DNA of 10,000 nucleotides. Origin: Treponema sp. GTDB taxonomy: Bacteria > Spirochaetota > Spirochaetia > Treponematales > Breznakiellaceae. Under the pieces are notes generated by a model, which was not told where the DNA came from, ran no database searches, and saw nothing but the letters and a program-made list of their open reading frames with translations. The position numbers and the translations under genes were made by a program. Positions 6,082 through 10,000 of the stretch are shown piece after piece. The stretch covers positions 1-10,000 of the forward strand of contig JAIWNU010000062.1 in the NCBI GenBank assembly GCA_020216655.1. Direction: 5' to 3'. The first letter of the stretch is position 1, and each line of letters begins with the position of its first letter.

Positions 6082-6546
6082 ATGGGAACCATACTCGATC
6101 GGCTGTACCAGATACTACGTATTACACTCTTCCTGCTTATTGCGATCATTATAATAGGGAGCTTATACGGGCTTATAAGGCTCTCGGCCCATAAACAAGC
6201 CGCTGCGGGGGAGCAGGTAGTCTCCAATGATACCGGCCAGGAAGCCTATTTCTCCGGTCTGGGACGTATTCGTACCCAAACAGCGGATCCAAAACCAGCA
6301 ACCATAGTGGTCAGTATTGTTTTTCCCTATGATAAAAATGATGTGGCTTTTACGGAGGAACTTAGTACCCATATTGGGGAGCTCCGTCAGACTGCGGTTG
6401 GTTATTTTTCATCCTTATCTTTAAAGACCCTTAAAAGCCTTGGCGAGGAAGATATAAAAAAAACATTGCTCGACCGTTTTAACAAATTGCTGCGCCTTGG
6501 CAGCATAAAAACGCTCTATTTTAACGATTACCTTATTTTTGAGTAA
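6082..6546 (+). CDS. FliL-like flagellar basal-body-associated protein
   Basis: This 154-residue product has a short cytoplasmic N-terminus, one membrane anchor (about 12-34) and a periplasmic domain. The last ~80 residues fit the FliL pattern: a beta strand (ATIVVSIVFPYD), then a helix with ELSTHIGELRQTAVGYFSSL, then DIKKTLLDRFNKLL and the terminal strand IKTLYFNDYLIFE. FliL surrounds the flagellar stator and modulates torque. The usual fliL sits in a large flagellar operon next to fliM; here there are no flagellar neighbours, so this is probably a paralogue that may work with another membrane complex. It diverges from the GlpA-like gene over 65 bp and ends 7 bp from the convergent secreted-protein gene. 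The assignment rests on fold-level resemblance, so it is less sure than the other named genes. Confidence 0.75.
   Translation: MGTILDRLYQILRITLFLLIAIIIIGSLYGLIRLSAHKQAAAGEQVVSNDTGQEAYFSGLGRIRTQTADPKPATIVVSIVFPYDKNDVAFTEELSTHIGELRQTAVGYFSSLSLKTLKSLGEEDIKKTLLDRFNKLLRLGSIKTLYFNDYLIFE
6488..6505 (-). terminator. Weak hairpin, possible terminator of the 6554-7105 gene
   Basis: TGCTGC (6488-6493) and GCAGCA (6500-6505) form a 6-bp stem with a 6-nt loop. Read on the minus strand it is followed by ATTTGTT, about 50 nt past the stop of the minus-strand gene, and it lies inside the FliL-like coding region. The stem is short and the T tract broken. Confidence 0.15.
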
Positions 6547-6553
6547 TGCCAAG

Positions 6554-7105
6554 TTATCGGGAACTGACAGCTACAACTGCCTTGAACTGCTCGTCTTTTT
6601 CGTTAAACACGAGGGTTTCGAGCCGTACGGTACCGCTCGACAAGCCGGACATTCGAGCTCCCCGTTCCAGCGCATACGTGGCTGGCTGTATCGCTTCACC
6701 CGAACTAGAAATTAAGGCAGTACGATTAAAATAAACAGTGAACGTTTTTGGGCGGTCCTGAGATGTAAGCCCAGAAGAGGTTTCGATGCTATAGACCCAC
6801 ACATCTTCTTTTATTTGATGTTTTTCCAGAATGCGGTAGGAGTAACGGTTTTCGAACTGGATACGCCGTTCTTTACTGTTCATGGTGAACTGATTTGGAT
6901 AATAGGCAGCAATGCCCTGCGGAACATACATCTCTTCAACAAAACTTTTTTTAGTATCTTTGGTAAGCACGTAAACCGGAATAATCCGTTCCTGAGACCA
7001 GGGACTTGTGCTTGCATGTTTTACCTCGGCTCCGCCGGCGCCAAAAGCGGATAAGACACAAAAGGCTGCAAAAATAACCAAAAAAATAGATCTGTTTTTC
7101 TTCAT
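6554..7105 (-). CDS. Secreted protein of unknown function
   Basis: I do not recognise this 183-residue protein. It begins MKKNRS, has a hydrophobic core (about 7-21) and a plausible signal peptidase I site near GAGGA (22-26), so it should be exported to the periplasm or beyond. C16 is not in a lipobox context, so it is probably not a lipoprotein. The mature part is rich in beta-prone, aromatic and charged segments (RRIQFENRYSYRI, DVWVYSIET, KTFTVYFNRTAL, TVRLETLVFNE), suggesting a small beta-sandwich. No catalytic motif is visible. The ATG at 7105 is preferred over a TTG at 7114 because it starts directly with the basic n-region. A TATATT at 7118-7113 lies 7 nt before the ATG, but no -35 matches. 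It is convergent with the FliL-like gene. Confidence 0.75.
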   Translation of the reverse strand: MKKNRSIFLVIFAAFCVLSAFGAGGAEVKHASTSPWSQERIIPVYVLTKDTKKSFVEEMYVPQGIAAYYPNQFTMNSKERRIQFENRYSYRILEKHQIKEDVWVYSIETSSGLTSQDRPKTFTVYFNRTALISSSGEAIQPATYALERGARMSGLSSGTVRLETLVFNEKDEQFKAVVAVSSR

Positions 7106-7148
7106 AACCCACAATATAACACAAAAAATATTATTTATCTTGCCATGA

Positions 7149-7176
7149 GAACTGCAACAATTTTACAGTGGTCTAG
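7149..7176 (+). promoter_or_regulatory. Candidate ECF-sigma promoter of the sigma/anti-sigma operon
   Basis: GAACTG (7149-7154), a 16-nt spacer and GTCTAG (7171-7176) resemble the RpoE-type layout GAACTT-N16/17-TCTGA. The site lies about 75 nt upstream of the first gene of the operon, where an autoregulatory promoter of the encoded sigma factor would be expected. A sigma70 alternative is TTGCCA (7140-7145) with TACAGT (7164-7169) at 18 nt. Confidence 0.35.
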
Positions 7177-7248
7177 TCAAAATATATGGACGGACAGATT
7201 GATTACAGGCTACAGTAGACCGTCGCCGTCAAGGAGCGTTTTTTTAGA

Positions 7249-7590
7249 ATGAATCAGACCCCGAATGATGCAGTACACATTTTGCTTGCCATTGTTCCGA
7301 TAGTAGGAATCGTTATGGGCAGTGTGGTGGCTTTTCTGTATCTCTTGTGGCACCACAAACGAACAATGCTGCTTATACAACTAGGACAGTACCAGAAACC
7401 CGCTTTTGATCTGCTCTCCTTTTCCTTACTTACGGGACTTCTGCTTGTATGCATCGGGCTCGCCCTCAGTATTGTGTTTTGGGTTATCGAAGGGGTAAGT
7501 TACAGCCTTTTGGGCGGACTAATCCCGCTTTCGCTTGGTATAGGTCTGATTGCGTTTTATTACATACGACACGGCGATGGGGCGCCGTGA
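7249..7590 (+). CDS. Small membrane protein, first gene of the ECF operon
   Basis: This 113-residue protein has three hydrophobic segments: about 10-34, 56-80 and 86-106. A basic loop after the first (LLWHHKRTMLLIQLGQYQ) and the TM pair after it resemble DUF6249-type proteins, which are often found beside ECF sigma factors; that match is from memory and tentative. AAGGAG at 7231-7236 is a ribosome-binding site, though its 12-nt spacing to the ATG is long. The stop overlaps the GTG start of the sigma gene (GTGA), implying translational coupling. It may help the anti-sigma factor sense membrane conditions, but the sequence does not show how. Confidence 0.82.
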   Translation: MNQTPNDAVHILLAIVPIVGIVMGSVVAFLYLLWHHKRTMLLIQLGQYQKPAFDLLSFSLLTGLLLVCIGLALSIVFWVIEGVSYSLLGGLIPLSLGIGLIAFYYIRHGDGAP

Positions 7591-8168
7591 GAGCCGGAGA
7601 AGAATTTTCTGATGAGGTGCTGATAAGTCATATCGTCGCAGGGGAACGGGAGCTGTACCGCATTTTAATAGAGCGGCATCAGCAAAAAATTTATTCCTTG
7701 GGAATAAGTTTTTTTAAAAACAGCGACGATGCGGCGGATTTTACCCAGGAGGTTTTTATGAAGGCCTATACAGCCCTTTCAGGCTTTCAGGGCCGATCCC
7801 GTTTCTCAACCTGGCTCTATCGCATCGCCTATAATACGGGTATTAACAGCCTGCACCGAAGACAGGAATTCGCAAGCCTTGCAAACGAACAGGACGATCA
7901 AACTGGGTGTTTTGATCCGCCGGCACCGGATAATGTAGAGCAGGAACTGCTCCGAAAACAAGCCAAGGAAGCGGTAAAAAAAGCGATGCAAGAATTGCCT
8001 GAACGGTTCAGGATTTGCCTTGAGCTCTATTTCTTTTACGATCGAAGCTACGAAGAAATAGCTGTTATTACTGGTTTTCCGCTCAACACGGTAAAATCAC
8101 ATATTTTCCGGGCAAAACAGTTGTTAAAGGACAATCTGTCTGATTCGATGGAAGGAGGCCTCCCATGA
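7587..8168 (+). CDS. ECF (sigma-70 family, group 4) RNA polymerase sigma factor
   Basis: This 193-residue protein contains sigma regions 2 and 4 only, as in extracytoplasmic-function sigma factors. Region 2 spans about 25-95 with DAADFTQEVFMKAY (48-61, region 2.2, core binding) and FSTWLYRIAYNTGINSLHRR (73-92, regions 2.3/2.4, -10 recognition). Region 4 covers about 125-182 with LPERFRICLELYFF and the helix-turn-helix YEEIAVITGFPLNTVKSHIFRAK (155-177) for the -35. The GTG at 7587 is chosen because it overlaps the preceding stop (GTGA) and starts just before region 2; the frame is open further upstream, but only inside the previous gene. It should direct RNA polymerase to a stress or envelope regulon, probably including its own operon, and be held inactive by the next gene's product. 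Confidence 0.93.
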   Translation: MRAGEEFSDEVLISHIVAGERELYRILIERHQQKIYSLGISFFKNSDDAADFTQEVFMKAYTALSGFQGRSRFSTWLYRIAYNTGINSLHRRQEFASLANEQDDQTGCFDPPAPDNVEQELLRKQAKEAVKKAMQELPERFRICLELYFFYDRSYEEIAVITGFPLNTVKSHIFRAKQLLKDNLSDSMEGGLP

Positions 8169-8608
8169 AGTGCGAAGCAGCCCAAAAAAAGCTTGTATCG
8201 GCTATTGAAGCAAAGGGAAATTTGGCATTGAGGGCGCCCATTCTTGCGACACATCTTTTTACCTGCGCCGCCTGCCGCAAAGAAGCGCAGCGGCTCCGGC
8301 AGGCCCTGTCAGTATTAGCTACTGAAAAACCAAAAGCGAAGGTTCCTGAAACTATGGCCTCCAACATTATGCAGCGCATTGCCCTGGAAGCTCCGCTTCA
8401 GCATCCGGGAGCACAGAATCCTGTTTCGTTCCGTGACTGGATTGTGGTAGGCCTTATACTGTTCATTGCTTTGTGCACCCTTCCCTTTTCAAGCGAATCA
8501 CCCTTTGTATTGATAATTACGGTCAGTATATTTCTAACCCTCTATGGGTCCCTTCTTATCGGATCCCATTTAGAGGAACTAGCAGAGCATTTCGGCCTCC
8601 GGCAATAA
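8165..8608 (+). CDS. ZAS-type zinc anti-sigma factor with two TM segments
   Basis: This 147-residue protein begins with a zinc-binding anti-sigma domain. H30-x3-C34-x2-C37 (HLFTCAAC) is the ZAS motif and C3 is the likely fourth ligand. Helices up to about 75 would wrap the sigma factor, and two membrane segments follow (about 92-108 and 113-133), leaving a short C-terminus in the cytoplasm. With no sizeable periplasmic domain, release could follow redox loss of zinc or a membrane signal rather than RseA-like periplasmic proteolysis; this is inference. The ATG overlaps the sigma TGA (ATGA), and a strong AAGGAGG at 8152-8158 lies 6 nt upstream, so anti-sigma output should match or exceed sigma output. 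The sigma-binding role is inferred from the motif and gene order. Confidence 0.88.
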   Translation: MKCEAAQKKLVSAIEAKGNLALRAPILATHLFTCAACRKEAQRLRQALSVLATEKPKAKVPETMASNIMQRIALEAPLQHPGAQNPVSFRDWIVVGLILFIALCTLPFSSESPFVLIITVSIFLTLYGSLLIGSHLEELAEHFGLRQ

Positions 8609-8611
8609 AAT

Positions 8612-8640
8612 TTGACATCTCATGCACCGGCTTTTAAGCT
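8612..8640 (+). promoter_or_regulatory. Candidate promoter of glgP, leaderless
   Basis: A perfect TTGACA -35 (8612-8617) is followed after 17 nt by TAAGCT (8635-8640), which keeps the three most conserved -10 positions (T, A and final T). The glgP ATG begins 6 nt later at 8647 with no Shine-Dalgarno. The operon upstream could also read through. Confidence 0.4.
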
Positions 8641-8646
8641 TATTGC

Positions 8647-10000
8647 ATGAACATATCTACTTATACCGTTAAACCGAAATTACCGGTTCCTCTGAAGCCG
8701 CTGGAGGAAATAGCCCGAAATCTCTGGTTATCCTGGAATTTCGATGCGGTGATGCTGTTCATCAGGCTCGATTATGACCTGTGGCTGAAATCCCAACAAA
8801 ACCCGGCCCGGATGCTCGGCATGGTCAGCCAGGAACGGCTCGAAAAAATGGCCGCCGATGATTCGTATCTTGCGGCCCTTAAGGATGTCTACGAACGGTT
8901 CCAGCACTATAAAAAGCGGGATACCTGGTACAAGGGCAGCCGGAAGGACATGATAGCCTATTTCTCCATGGAATATGGTATGGATGTGTCCCTGCCTATC
9001 TATTCAGGTGGGCTTGGTATTCTGTCCGGCGACCACATGAAGACATCCTCCGATTTGGGGCTCCCCTTGGTTGGTGTGGGACTCCTGTACCGGCAGGGAT
9101 ACTTTAAACAGTATCTGAATGGCGATGGGTACCAGCAGGAATCGTATCCAGAAAACGACTGGTACAACATGCCAGTGGAGCGAAAGCTGGATAAAAAGGG
9201 CGATCCCATCAAAATAACGGTAGAAGCCGCCGGCGGTATCGTGGTAGCCCAGATTTGGGAAGTCAAGGTCGGTCGCAGTTCCCTCTTTTTATTGGATACC
9301 AATATAGAAGACAACAGTCCCGATTTAAGGGATATAACCGCTAGCCTGTACGGCGGCGACCGGGAAACCCGGATCCGGCAAGAAATTGTGCTGGGGATTG
9401 GAGGCATCCGAGCCCTGCGGGCCTTAGGGATTAACCCGGCGGTCACCCACATGAACGAGGGGCACTCGGCATTTTTGGGACTCGAACGTATCCGGGAACT
9501 CATGCACGACCGGCACATGAATTTCGAGGAGGCCCGGCAAGCCCTGTGGCCCACCAATGTGTTTACCACCCATACTCCGGTGCCGGCAGGCAACGAACGG
9601 TTTGGCATCGATCTTATGGAAAAATATTTCCGTTCCTGGGCCCAGGAACTGGGTCTTACCTGGAAGGACTTTCTTGCCCTGGGGAGGGAAAATCCTGAGG
9701 ATGATAGAGAACCCTTCTGTATGACAATCCTCGCCCTCAAACTTGCGGCCTATTGTAACGGTGTTGCCCGTCTCCATGGAAAGGTTTCCCGGGAAATGTG
9801 GAAAAATATTTGGCCCGGCCTTCCTGTTCAGGAAGTTCCCATCGGACACGTTACCAATGGGGTGCATCCGCGGACCTGGGTTTCCAACAACATGGTAGAA
9901 CTCCTGGACCGATACTTCGGCCCCCATTTCGAGGAAGAACCGACCGATTTAAGCATTTGGAACCGCATGGACCGGATCTCCGACGAAGAACTTTGGAGAA
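8647..10000 (+). CDS. glgP: Alpha-glucan (glycogen/maltodextrin) phosphorylase, 5' part
   Basis: The frame stays open to the window end (451 complete codons), giving the N-terminal half of a GT35 phosphorylase of the ~850-residue bacterial/thermophile type. The enzyme releases glucose 1-phosphate from glycogen or maltodextrin using phosphate and pyridoxal phosphate. Residues ~9-117 form the DUF3417-type N-terminal domain (LEEIARNLWLSWNFDA). The phosphorylase domain starts at MIAYFSMEYG and has YSGGLGILSGDHMKTSSDLG (119-138), a TH-MNEGHSAF motif (from 268), FTTHTPVPAGNERF (306-319) and GHVTNGVHPRTW (400-411). The PLP lysine lies beyond the window. It starts 38 nt after the anti-sigma gene, so it could be under ECF influence by read-through, but it has its own TTGACA promoter. 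Confidence 0.95.
   Translation, partial: MNISTYTVKPKLPVPLKPLEEIARNLWLSWNFDAVMLFIRLDYDLWLKSQQNPARMLGMVSQERLEKMAADDSYLAALKDVYERFQHYKKRDTWYKGSRKDMIAYFSMEYGMDVSLPIYSGGLGILSGDHMKTSSDLGLPLVGVGLLYRQGYFKQYLNGDGYQQESYPENDWYNMPVERKLDKKGDPIKITVEAAGGIVVAQIWEVKVGRSSLFLLDTNIEDNSPDLRDITASLYGGDRETRIRQEIVLGIGGIRALRALGINPAVTHMNEGHSAFLGLERIRELMHDRHMNFEEARQALWPTNVFTTHTPVPAGNERFGIDLMEKYFRSWAQELGLTWKDFLALGRENPEDDREPFCMTILALKLAAYCNGVARLHGKVSREMWKNIWPGLPVQEVPIGHVTNGVHPRTWVSNNMVELLDRYFGPHFEEEPTDLSIWNRMDRISDEELWR

Noticed and set aside
7170..7221. GGTCTA (7170-7175) and TAGACC (7216-7221) inverted repeat
   Set aside because: Six bases with a 40-nt gap is weak for an operator or terminator, and it overlaps a better-explained candidate promoter.
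9000..9927. Two long minus-strand frames (9000-9740 and 9424-9927)
   Set aside because: They are antisense to the conserved glgP catalytic domain, whose motifs are intact on the plus strand.

Overview
The window reads as bacterial chromosome of roughly balanced base composition, with dense genes on both strands. Gene content (HflX GTPase, a FliL-family protein away from other flagellar genes, an alpha-glucan phosphorylase, and a large acidic repeat membrane protein) and codon style would fit a mid-GC spirochaete such as a termite-gut treponeme. That placement is an inference; there is no rRNA or other phylogenetic marker here. I see no mobile element, CRISPR array, tRNA or rRNA.

Layout. (1) 73-1344, minus: hflX, a ribosome-associated GTPase. 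(2) 1515-4124, plus: divergent from hflX, an 869-residue two-TM protein. It has a Cache-like extracytoplasmic domain and a long acidic cytoplasmic tail holding a collagen-like Gly-X-X tract and six-residue acidic repeats. (3) 6016-4104, minus: a two-gene redox operon. It pairs a flavoprotein matching the catalytic core of anaerobic glycerol-3-phosphate dehydrogenase GlpA with an SdhB/FrdB-type iron-sulfur subunit, translationally coupled by ATGA. (4) 6082-6546, plus: an orphan FliL-like protein, divergent from (3) over only 65 bp. (5) 7105-6554, minus: an unrecognised secreted protein. (6) 7249-8608, plus: three overlapping genes for a small membrane protein, an ECF sigma factor and a ZAS-type zinc anti-sigma factor. 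A candidate ECF promoter lies upstream, suggesting autoregulation. (7) 8647 to the window end, plus: the first half of an alpha-glucan phosphorylase (glgP).

The most striking non-coding signal is a repeated promoter layout. In front of hflX, the GlpA-like gene, the FliL-like gene and glgP, a sigma70-type -10 hexamer lies only 6-9 nt before the ATG and no Shine-Dalgarno is visible, which predicts leaderless mRNAs. The 1515 gene and the operon-internal genes at 4838 and 8165 have clear Shine-Dalgarno sequences instead, and the gene at 7249 has one at longer spacing. The 6017-6081 divergent region is an exactly mirror-spaced pair of such promoters with overlapping -35 elements.
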